Assembly (NCBI GenBank): GCA_003485325.1
Contig: DMZI01000008.1
Coordinates: 12,049-39,013 of the forward strand
Source of the DNA: Desulfotomaculum sp.
Lineage (GTDB): Bacteria; Bacillota; Desulfotomaculia; Desulfotomaculales; Nap2-2B
Length of the DNA stretch: 26,965 bases
Direction of reading: 5' to 3'
Positions 16,206-21,911 of the stretch are shown here, one piece after another. Made by a program: the position numbers and the translations under genes. The notes below the pieces were generated by a model. It was not told where the DNA came from, did not search any database, and saw nothing but the letters and a program-made list of their open reading frames with translations. The number at the start of each line of letters is the position of its first letter. The stretch's first letter is position 1.

Positions 16206-16733
16206 TTGTTTTTGTTGACTGTCCGGCCAGGCAGCAAAGAAAACGTGAATTGGAGCGACGGTCTTTTAATTTCCATTCTTGTACGTTATCCAGAAATAGC
16301 CACGATAAATTTTGATCCTGTCGGTCATTGTTTAAAATTTTCTTTTATTTCCTCAACTGTCCTTGAACCCGAATATTTTGATCGGATAAAGAAACAGGCG
16401 GTGGATAGTTTAGAAGTTTTTAACCTTCTTGAAGGGAGAAAATCAAAAGTAGTTGAAATAAATCGCCTTGATTGCGACCAGTTAAATATAATAGAAGTTC
16501 AGCGTGATCTGGATACACTGTCGCATGAAGAGATTGCTCTAATAGTAAGGTTGGCGCGTGGGCTGCTTGGTGAAAATTTGGTTACGGAAAATGCGGATGT
16601 AAATCTTGATGACGACCAGTTTTTTCAAGAGGAAGTTATCGAATATATGCTTGAAAGCATGAAGGGTTCCAATAGCGAGAAAAGTTTATTTGCCTTCCGG
16701 GAGGAAGACCGCGTCCTAGTATTTAATAAGTAA
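16206..16733 (+). CDS. Protein of unknown function between rny and ymdB
   Basis: 175 residues from TTG 16206, preceded by AAGGAGAAGG; nearby in-frame TTGs at 16212 and 16215 are also possible. I do not recognise it. There are no membrane segments or signal peptide, so it is probably cytoplasmic. The N-terminal half looks beta-rich (GLLISILVRYPEIATINFDP, LKFSFISSTV). A stretch rich in charged residues follows (FDRIKKQAVDSLEVFNLLEGRK), with helical segments after it (SHEEIALIVRLARGLLGENL). The C-terminus is acidic, with VNLDDDQFFQEEVIEYMLESM. Two cysteines lack a motif. A terminator separates it from rny, and the SigH-like element upstream would link it to the onset of sporulation, an inference. 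Codon use is somewhat AT-richer than in the flanking housekeeping genes. Confidence 0.75.
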   Translation: MFLLTVRPGSKENVNWSDGLLISILVRYPEIATINFDPVGHCLKFSFISSTVLEPEYFDRIKKQAVDSLEVFNLLEGRKSKVVEINRLDCDQLNIIEVQRDLDTLSHEEIALIVRLARGLLGENLVTENADVNLDDDQFFQEEVIEYMLESMKGSNSEKSLFAFREEDRVLVFNK

Positions 16734-16787
16734 ATACCCATGTTTTACTAATGCAGCGCCGTCAGTAAAATGAAAATTCATCAGCAA

Positions 16788-16962
16788 AGGGAGGGCAATG
16801 CCTCAAGTGCGATTTTGAGTCTTCATTCGAAGAACGAGAGAACCCGAGGATAAGCGAGGGAATTGTTTGAGGCGTATGCTCCGAGTTTTGACCGAGCCCG
16901 AGGGTGAACGAGTTCGTACAAGTATAAGAGGCGAACATGGCACGTAGGCAGTTGACCTCCCT
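16788..16962 (+). ncRNA. Block A: strongly structured noncoding element of unknown family
   Basis: A long imperfect stem closes the block. AGGGAGG-g-CAA-TGCC (16788-16802) pairs with GGCA-g-TTG-a-CCTCCCT (16947-16962): 14 pairs with one mismatch and one bulge. Inside, TCAA (16803-16806) pairs with TTGA (16867-16870) and GTTCG (16912-16916) with CGAAC (16932-16936). CGAG occurs about seven times within 80 nt, which is typical of repeated helix elements and not of coding DNA. No sustained reading frame fits either strand. The strand of transcription is unknown; plus is assumed from the genes around it. I could not assign it to a known RNA class. Confidence 0.5.
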
Positions 16963-16973
16963 AAGGCAAGTTA

Positions 16974-16986
16974 ATTTTCAGGATAG
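16974..16986 (+). repeat. Left copy of 13-bp direct repeat flanking block B
   Basis: ATTTTCAGGATAG, identical to 17327-17339. The two copies are 353 bp apart (start to start) and bracket the hairpin-rich block B. Confidence 0.85.
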
Positions 16987-16994
16987 ACATCCAT

Positions 16995-17010
16995 GCCGCT
17001 TTCAAGCGGC
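16995..17010. other. Left subterminal hairpin of block B
   Basis: GCCGCT, loop TTCA, AGCGGC: a perfect 6-bp GC-rich stem beginning 9 bp after the left direct repeat. There is no T-run, so it is not a terminator; its position fits an IS200/IS605-type end hairpin. Confidence 0.6.
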
Positions 17011-17029
17011 GCTATCAGATGATGAAAAA

Positions 17030-17190
17030 GTAAGCATTCAGTAAAACCGTCCAAAGAGCACGGTGTTGTCAACAGCGAACGACTTGCGAAGCGCCGGTAA
17101 CAGCAGCCGGCGAAGCGAGGGTAACCGGACAGTGGTGCGAAACCAGCGGCACACTGGTAGTTTCTTGAAGAGGCTAAATGAGATCAGAAG
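17030..17190 (+). ncRNA. Candidate HEARO-like (IscB omega) RNA
   Basis: The segment folds as a chain of hairpins: ACCGT/ACGGT (17046-17064), CGCCGG/CCGGCG (17092-17112), then CAGTG-GTGC/GCAC-ACTG (17130-17156) with a 10-nt loop. It ends with TTTCTTGAAGAGGCTAAATG at 17161-17180. The GCGAAGCGAGGGTAACCGG run and that 3' ending resemble, from memory, the HEARO RNA class, now known as the guide RNA scaffold of IscB nucleases. In intact loci the iscB start follows the RNA closely; here only a 16-codon stub exists. The assignment is a recollection of consensus features and needs a covariance-model search. Confidence 0.45.
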
Positions 17191-17232
17191 TATAATGGAA
17201 GCTATATTTTTAAAATTTGCCATGCCGCCTTT

Positions 17233-17289
17233 GCAGCACCGCTAGTCCGGTCCGAAGCAAGCCGTGCTGCTGTCGGTGCTTAAGCACCG
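17233..17289. other. Right-end hairpins of block B
   Basis: Two adjacent inverted repeats: GCAGCAC (17233-17239) with GTGCTGC (17264-17270), and the perfect palindrome CGGTGCTTAAGCACCG (17274-17289). Neither is followed by a T-run. They lie 37-94 bp inside the right direct repeat. Confidence 0.6.
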
Positions 17290-17326
17290 GAGTGAGCGTT
17301 GATATTGCCGTGCCTATCGGATACTT

Positions 17327-17339
17327 ATTTTCAGGATAG
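17327..17339 (+). repeat. Right copy of 13-bp direct repeat, just before ymdB
   Basis: ATTTTCAGGATAG, identical to 16974-16986, immediately followed by the CGGGAGG ribosome site of ymdB, so ymdB expression depends on sequence at the edge of block B. Confidence 0.85.
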
Positions 17340-17354
17340 CGGGAGGAAAATTGG

Positions 17355-18137
17355 TTGCGTGTCTTACTAATCGGGGATATTGTCGGCAGGGCCGGCAGGA
17401 GGGCGGTAAAGGAAAACATCCCGGGGCTGATCAAACAGTTTGAAATAGATTTTATAATTGCCAACGGTGAAAATGCCGCCGGCGGCAACGGGTTGACACA
17501 GGAGGTGGCTAATGAGCTTTTTGCCTCCGGAATTAATGTTTTAACCATGGGAAATCACGTTTGGGATCAAAAAGAAATTTTTAATTTTATCGACAAAGAA
17601 GGCAGGGTTGTAAGGCCGGCCAATTATCCGGCCGGCGCTCCGGGAAACGGAATAAATATATTCAAAAACAAACAGGGTGAATCCATAGGGGTCATGAATC
17701 TGTCCGGGCGGATATTTATGCCAGGCAACCTGGACTGCCCGTTTCACAAAGCTGACGAGATTCTGGCAAAGCTCAAGAATAAGGTAAAAGCGCTGATTGT
17801 CGATTTCCACGCAGAGGCGACCTCGGAGAAAATAGCTTTCGGGCTTTATGTGGACGGGCGCGTTTCGGCGGTTTGCGGAACGCATACTCATGTTCAGACA
17901 GCCGATGAAAAAATACTTCCAGGCGGGACGGCTTATATCAGCGATGTCGGTATGACAGGTCCGTCTGATTCAGTAATCGGTGTGAAAGCCGATTTAGTTA
18001 TTGAAAAGTTTCTCACCCAGATTCCCAGGCGGTTCGAGGTAGCCCCCGGACTGTACCAGTTCAATGCCGTAATAATTGAGATAAATGCATTAACTGGTGA
18101 ATCCGGGAGCATAGTGAGAATTGCAAATAATGAATAA
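17355..18137 (+). CDS. ymdB: YmdB-family metallophosphoesterase (TIGR00282)
   Basis: 260 residues from TTG 17355, 8 nt after GGGAGG. The protein starts LRVLLIGDIVGRAGR, and the metal-binding series is complete: Asp in GDI, NGENAAGG, GNHVWD, DFHAEATSE and GTHTHVQTAD. These match the calcineurin-like YmdB family, for which phosphodiesterase activity on 2',3'- and 3',5'-cyclic nucleotides and effects on biofilm gene expression have been reported in Bacillus. Length is normal. In Bacillus ymdB directly follows rny; here an unknown gene and about 600 bp of structured noncoding DNA intervene. spoVS follows 113 bp later, as in other spore formers. Confidence 0.95.
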   Translation: MRVLLIGDIVGRAGRRAVKENIPGLIKQFEIDFIIANGENAAGGNGLTQEVANELFASGINVLTMGNHVWDQKEIFNFIDKEGRVVRPANYPAGAPGNGINIFKNKQGESIGVMNLSGRIFMPGNLDCPFHKADEILAKLKNKVKALIVDFHAEATSEKIAFGLYVDGRVSAVCGTHTHVQTADEKILPGGTAYISDVGMTGPSDSVIGVKADLVIEKFLTQIPRRFEVAPGLYQFNAVIIEINALTGESGSIVRIANNE

Positions 18138-18173
18138 TCAGAATTAATAATTAAATATTTTCTGAATAACAAA

Positions 18174-18198
18174 AGGAATTTTATTACTTGCTAAGAAT
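18174..18198 (+). promoter_or_regulatory. SigH-type promoter for spoVS
   Basis: AGGAATT (18174-18180) and GAAT (18195-18198), with the characteristic 21 bp from AGGA to GAAT. It lies about 53 bp before the spoVS start. Bacillus spoVS is known to depend on SigH, which supports the call. Confidence 0.7.
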
Positions 18199-18250
18199 AC
18201 TTATGTAAGAAGATTGATTTTCTTTCGGTAAAAAGAAGGAGGTTTCGACC

Positions 18251-18511
18251 ATGGAGGTGTTAAAGGTAGCAGCAAAGTCCAGTCCAAATTCTGTAGCTGG
18301 CGCATTGGCCGGGGTGCTCAGAGAAAGGGGCTGCGCGGAAATACAGGCAATTGGCGCAGGGGCCCTCAACCAGGCGATCAAGGCAATTGCTATTGCACGT
18401 GGTTTTATAGCCCCCAGTGGAATCGACCTGATTTGTATACCTGCTTTTACCGACATCGTTATAGATGGGGAAGAGAGAACAGCAATCAAGCTAATTGTTG
18501 AACCCCGATAG
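18251..18511 (+). CDS. spoVS: Stage V sporulation protein S
   Basis: 86 residues from ATG 18251 with an AAGGAGG site. SpoVS is a small Alba-like protein needed for normal spore coat assembly and late sporulation in Bacillus. It starts MEVLKVAAKSSPNSVAGALAG and continues with RGCAEIQAIGAGALNQAIKAIAIARGF, the most conserved part of the family, then the DLICIPAFTDI segment. Length is the family standard (86). It has its own SigH-type promoter and a terminator-like hairpin downstream, so it is probably monocistronic. Its presence supports a spore-forming host. Confidence 0.97.
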   Translation: MEVLKVAAKSSPNSVAGALAGVLRERGCAEIQAIGAGALNQAIKAIAIARGFIAPSGIDLICIPAFTDIVIDGEERTAIKLIVEPR

Positions 18512-18532
18512 CATTTAAGGGCAGGATTCTTT

Positions 18533-18565
18533 AAACCTGTTTATTTTTGATAGACAGGTTTTTGA
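18533..18565 (+). terminator. Terminator after spoVS
   Basis: AAACCTGT (18533-18540) pairs with ACAGGTTT (18554-18561) around a 13-nt T-rich loop; the 3' arm runs into further Ts. A plausible intrinsic terminator, weakened by the large loop. Confidence 0.6.
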
Positions 18566-18600
18566 TTTTCTGCGGTGAAAAATTGTTCTGGAGGTATGGG

Positions 18601-19590
18601 ATGAACTGTCAACTGCACACAAGCAGTATTATTGTAGACGCGCACTGCGATGTTCTTACTGTTCTGGCGCAGGACAAATGCAGTTTAAAGGCAAGCAGGG
18701 ATAGCGGTCACGTAGACCTGCCCCGTCTTCGCAAAGGCGGGGTGAAGGTTCAGTTTTTTGCCGCCTTTATCTCACCCCAATACAGGGGGAATTACCTCAG
18801 GAGGGCAATGGAGCTGTTTGACCGTTTTTATTGTGAATTGGATGACTGCAGTAAGGAAATAATGTTGGCGCGTGATTTCAACGATCTTGTAAAAACTATT
18901 GAACTTGACAAAATAGCCGCCATTCTGTCTATCGAAGGTGGTGAGGCGCTGGAGGGGCGGATTGAGGTCCTCCGGATGTTTTACCGACTTGGAGTACGAT
19001 GCCTTACCCTTACCTGGAACGGCCGCAATGAGCTTGGCGACGGGGTAGCCGAAACATGGACATGCGGCGGGTTGACTAAATTTGGAGTTGAAGTAGTCAA
19101 GGAAATGAACCGTTTAAATATGTTGATAGATGTTTCTCACCTCTCGGAAGCCGGTTTTTGGAATGTGCTGGAGATCTCAACTCAGCCGGTAATTGCTTCG
19201 CACTCAAACAGCGGGACGGTCTGTCCGCATCCCCGCAACCTGACCGATAAGCAGATCAAAGCACTGGCTGCCGGCGGGGGAGTGATGGGCCTTTGCTTTT
19301 ATCCTGATTTTGTCCACCAACAGAGCCCGTCTTTAGAAAAGCTCCTTGACCATATTGATCATATAGTATCCATTGCCGGACCGGACTGCATCGGGCTGGG
19401 CTCCGATTTTGACGGCTATTCCGGGCGTCTTGAAGGCCTGGGTGATGTTGGTGATTTGCCTGCCCTGACAGAGGGGCTCCTCTGCAGGGGCTATGAAGAG
19501 GAAGATATCCGCAAGTTTCTGGGAGGTAATTTTTTGCACCTGTTCAAGAAGGTGTGGAACGGGAAAACAGGTGAAGGTATTGTCTGCTGA
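18601..19590 (+). CDS. Membrane dipeptidase family (peptidase M19)
   Basis: 329 residues from ATG 18601, with GGAGGT 5 nt upstream; a longer in-frame start at 18547 would fall inside the spoVS terminator. M19 enzymes are zinc-dependent dipeptidases with a TIM-barrel fold. Metal-binding signatures are present: His15 and Asp17 (DAHCDVL), Glu112 (SIEGGEAL), His201 (ASHSN) and the DVSH segment, with His210 in HPRN and GLGSDFDG near the C-terminus. Despite the name there is no signal peptide or anchor, so it should be cytoplasmic, as in other Firmicutes. It lies between spoVS and a PHP gene that overlaps its 3' end. The natural substrate cannot be read from the sequence. Confidence 0.93.
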   Translation: MNCQLHTSSIIVDAHCDVLTVLAQDKCSLKASRDSGHVDLPRLRKGGVKVQFFAAFISPQYRGNYLRRAMELFDRFYCELDDCSKEIMLARDFNDLVKTIELDKIAAILSIEGGEALEGRIEVLRMFYRLGVRCLTLTWNGRNELGDGVAETWTCGGLTKFGVEVVKEMNRLNMLIDVSHLSEAGFWNVLEISTQPVIASHSNSGTVCPHPRNLTDKQIKALAAGGGVMGLCFYPDFVHQQSPSLEKLLDHIDHIVSIAGPDCIGLGSDFDGYSGRLEGLGDVGDLPALTEGLLCRGYEEEDIRKFLGGNFLHLFKKVWNGKTGEGIVC

Positions 19591-20392
19591 TCTGCATATT
19601 CATACTGACGCTTCCGACGGCTTTGAGACACCCGCTCAGGTGGTTTACCTGGCGAAAACAGCCGGCTTAAAGGCAATTGCCGTAACCGATCACGAGACCA
19701 CATCAGGTATTGCCCCCGCACTGGAAGCGGGCCGCAGGTTATCCCTGGAGGTGCTGCCCGGCGTTGAAATGAGCACCGAACACAAGGGCAGCGAGGTCCA
19801 CCTGCTCGGTTATCTGATGGATTATACGAACCCTGTTTTTCTGTCTTTTCTTGAACTGCTGAAGCAGAAGAGAAAAGAGAGGGTTGGCAGGATTGCGGCC
19901 AGGTTGTGTGATCTGGGTGTTCAGATAACCCTGGACCAGATTCTGGCTGCTGCCGGGAAGGGTTCAGTAGGCCGTCCGCATGTGGCCAGGGTTCTCATCA
20001 AATCCGGTCTTGTCCAGTCTATTGCCCAGGCTTTTGAGCAATACCTGGGCACAGGGCGCCCCGCTTATGTTCCGCGGTTTAAATACAGCACGAGTGAGGC
20101 CATTCAACTGATCCGCAAAGCAGGCGGGGTTACAGTTCTTGCTCATCCCGTTATTGACAACAGTGAAGATTTTATTCCCGAGTTCGTTAAAGACGGGCTG
20201 CAGGGTCTGGAAGTCTATTACCCCGGGCATGGTCCCGAAACGATCAGCCGCTTTTTAAAAACCTGCAGATTGTATAACCTGGTTTCTACAGGAGGATCGG
20301 ATTTTCACGGGGGCCAAGCCGGGCATGGGTACATCGGGGAAGTTACTGTTCCTTACCAGTCGGTTGTGAACTTAAAAAAATGCGCCGGGTAA
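19571..20392 (+). CDS. PHP-domain metal-dependent phosphoesterase
   Basis: 273 residues from GTG 19571, overlapping the dipeptidase by 20 bp; a TTG at 19580 giving MSADLHIHT is an equally reasonable start. The PHP motifs are DLHIHTDASDG, VTDHETTSG, PGVEMSTEH, LAHPVID and the final SDFHGG, which together bind the metal cluster. The GRPHVARVLIKSGLVQS insertion is typical of the TrpH/YciV-like PHP subfamily, members of which act as 5'-3' exonucleases or nucleoside bisphosphate phosphatases. The specific substrate is inferred only at family level. Translational coupling with the dipeptidase is likely from the overlap. Length is normal. Confidence 0.9.
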   Translation: MKVLSADLHIHTDASDGFETPAQVVYLAKTAGLKAIAVTDHETTSGIAPALEAGRRLSLEVLPGVEMSTEHKGSEVHLLGYLMDYTNPVFLSFLELLKQKRKERVGRIAARLCDLGVQITLDQILAAAGKGSVGRPHVARVLIKSGLVQSIAQAFEQYLGTGRPAYVPRFKYSTSEAIQLIRKAGGVTVLAHPVIDNSEDFIPEFVKDGLQGLEVYYPGHGPETISRFLKTCRLYNLVSTGGSDFHGGQAGHGYIGEVTVPYQSVVNLKKCAG

Positions 20393-20473
20393 GAATAGGA
20401 GCCACCGCCTTTTAGGGCTGTTGATGTCTATATCGAAGCATACAGCCATATACTAAAAAGGGGGTGATCGCTC

Positions 20474-20728
20474 TTGGACGGCTGCGACGAAGTCTGCTAC
20501 TGGCAGCAGCGGGCAGAGGAACTGGAAGAAAAAGTGGAACAGTTGAGGCTGAGCCGGAGAGTCCTGCTTAATCTGGTAGAAAAGCTGGAAAAAGAAAGAA
20601 TCTGTTCACTTATGCGACTGGAAAAAGAAAACAAAAAACTGCATCTGAGAAACAATCGTTTTGCCCGTTCGCTTGTTAAGAAGAATATTCAGATTGTGGA
20701 AATGGAATCAAAAAATCAGGAAGGATGA
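20474..20728 (+). CDS. Small coiled-coil protein of unknown function
   Basis: 84 residues from TTG 20474, preceded by GGGGGTGATCG. After a Cys-containing N-terminus (MDGCDEVCYWQQ), nearly the whole chain is charged heptad-like helix (EELEEKVEQLRLSRRVLLNL, EKLEKERICSLMRLEKENKK), ending in a basic segment and a polar tail. No membrane segment or catalytic motif is visible. It lies 81 bp after the PHP gene and 72 bp before the DUF3842 gene. I cannot assign a function; coiled coils of this size often act as adaptors or oligomerisers. Confidence 0.7.
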   Translation: MDGCDEVCYWQQRAEELEEKVEQLRLSRRVLLNLVEKLEKERICSLMRLEKENKKLHLRNNRFARSLVKKNIQIVEMESKNQEG

Positions 20729-20772
20729 AATTCCCGATCATATTCCTAACGTCTTTTCATATCGGACGGGTG

Positions 20773-20781
20773 TGATATAAT
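20773..20781 (+). promoter_or_regulatory. Extended -10 promoter for the DUF3842 gene
   Basis: TGATATAAT is a perfect extended -10 (TG-N-TATAAT), 19 bp before the ATG at 20801. Only a weak -35 (TTTTCA, 16 bp upstream) is present. The transcript would have an untranslated leader of only about 12 nt. Confidence 0.6.
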
Positions 20782-20800
20782 AACTGACTAGGCGATAAAA

Positions 20801-21223
20801 ATGAGGATTGCGGTTATAGACGGGCAGGGCGGAGGTATAGGCAGGCATATTATGGATAAACTCCGCCGGGAATTGCCCGAAAATGTTGAACTCCTGGCCC
20901 TTGGGACAAACTCCGCGGCTACTTCCGTTATGTTAAAAGCTGGAGCCAATGAGGGCGCTACAGGTGAAAATGCAATAATTTACAGTGCTCAAAGGGTTAA
21001 CCTCATAGTGGGGCCGGTGAGTATTCTAATACCACATGCAATGCTTGGAGAATTGACGCCCGGAATGGCTGAGGCGATCGCTTTAAGCCCGGCCCGTAAA
21101 ATTCTTCTGCCCTTAAGCCGCAATGCGTTTGATTTGATTGGCCTTAAGTCCGAACCTCTCCCCCATTTAATTGCCGAGCTTGTGCAAAGAGTTAAAGAGC
21201 TGGTTGAAAAGGAAGAACGTTAA
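20801..21223 (+). CDS. DUF3842 family protein
   Basis: 140 residues from ATG 20801. The N-terminus IAVIDGQGGGIGR looks like a nucleotide-binding Rossmann-type glycine loop. It is followed by LLALGTNSAATSVMLKAGANEGATGENAI and the GPVSILIPHAMLGELTPGMAEAI block, which I recognise as the clostridial DUF3842 family. The C-terminal helix is charged (LVQRVKELVEKEE). Function is not established. The ribosome site is poor and the predicted leader very short, so translation may be nearly leaderless. A histidine phosphatase gene follows 41 bp later with its own good ribosome site. Confidence 0.85.
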   Translation: MRIAVIDGQGGGIGRHIMDKLRRELPENVELLALGTNSAATSVMLKAGANEGATGENAIIYSAQRVNLIVGPVSILIPHAMLGELTPGMAEAIALSPARKILLPLSRNAFDLIGLKSEPLPHLIAELVQRVKELVEKEER

Positions 21224-21264
21224 TTTAAGAAATGTCGGTGAAGATTCCGCTGGGAGGTCTTTGA

Positions 21265-21888
21265 TTGAGCTGCCGGATTTATTTTATCAGACATGGTCAG
21301 ACAACCTGGAATGCCGAATTTAAATTTCAGGGACATACGGATGTACCTCTTTCCAGGCTTGGAATTGAGCAGGCTGAATTTTTGGCCAGGCGTTTAAGAG
21401 ACTACAAAATAACAGCTTTTTACACGAGTGATTTAACAAGGGCGGTAAAAACAGCGGAGATTTTGGCCCAGCCCCATAACCTGCCTGTAATGCCTGTGCC
21501 CGGGTTAAGGGAAGTCAATTTTGGAAGCTGGGAAGGAAAGGTTTTTACTAAAGAAGTCAAGGACAAATTGATTGATTCGGGCAAAAACTGGTGGGACAGT
21601 CCCCTCGACGGCTCAGGATCTCAAGGAGAGTCTTTTTCTCAGATGTCCGCGCGGGTTAATGAGGCTATCCGGTCGATTGTGGAGCGCCATCTGGATGATC
21701 AGGAGATAGTCGTCGTTTCCCACGGCGGTGTCATCAGGGCTGTTGTCGCAGCTGTTCTGGGCATGGATCTGGTTTGCTACTGGCGGCTGCGCCTGGACAA
21801 CGCCTGTCTGAACATCATCGATTTCAACTCCCCCGACAAGGGTATACTGGTTCTTTTCAACGACCTCAGCCACCTTAGTTGCTCCTAA
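21265..21888 (+). CDS. Histidine phosphatase family (phosphoglycerate mutase-like)
   Basis: 207 residues from TTG 21265, 7 nt after GGGAGG. The catalytic IRHGQTTWN motif gives His10, and VVSHGGVIR gives the second His (His153). TSDLTRAVKTAEIL and LREVNFGSWEG complete the branch-1 histidine phosphatase signature. Members include cofactor-dependent phosphoglycerate mutase, alpha-ribazole phosphatase (CobC) and broad phosphatases. The size and GSWEG motif fit the phosphatase side, and no cobalamin genes lie nearby to support CobC. It ends 23 bp before the SpoVD-like PBP and may be co-transcribed with it. The substrate is unresolved. Confidence 0.92.
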   Translation: MSCRIYFIRHGQTTWNAEFKFQGHTDVPLSRLGIEQAEFLARRLRDYKITAFYTSDLTRAVKTAEILAQPHNLPVMPVPGLREVNFGSWEGKVFTKEVKDKLIDSGKNWWDSPLDGSGSQGESFSQMSARVNEAIRSIVERHLDDQEIVVVSHGGVIRAVVAAVLGMDLVCYWRLRLDNACLNIIDFNSPDKGILVLFNDLSHLSCS

Positions 21889-21911
21889 AAGGAAGGTGGG
21901 AGGTGTCTGAT

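Larger units (their letters stand above)
16987..17326 (+). mobile_element. Block B: candidate IS200/IS605-type miniature element without ORF
   Basis: About 340 bp bounded by a 13-bp direct repeat. A hairpin lies near the left end (GCCGCT/AGCGGC with a TTCA loop, 16995-17010). Near the right end are GCAGCAC/GTGCTGC (17233-17270) and a perfect 16-bp palindrome (17274-17289). Subterminal hairpins and absence of terminal inverted repeats are hallmarks of IS200/IS605 elements; those elements do not normally duplicate their target, so the direct repeat needs another explanation. ATGCCGC followed by a related sequence occurs at both 16993 and 17222, suggesting related end segments. There is no transposase, TnpB or IscB frame, hence a miniature or remnant element. 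Exact ends are uncertain. Confidence 0.45.

Noticed and set aside
16788..16962. Group II intron as identity of block A
   Set aside because: A GTGCG at 16807 resembles a group II 5' end, but no domain V hairpin, no reverse transcriptase and no plausible 3' end were found.
17063..17245. A 60-codon open frame across block B
   Set aside because: It runs through the RNA-like hairpins, is rich in Arg/Ser/Asn, has no ribosome site and looks like chance translation of structured DNA.
17274..17289. The 16-bp palindrome as a repressor operator for ymdB
   Set aside because: It lies about 65 bp from the ymdB start with no promoter over it, and clusters with another hairpin, which better fits an element end.
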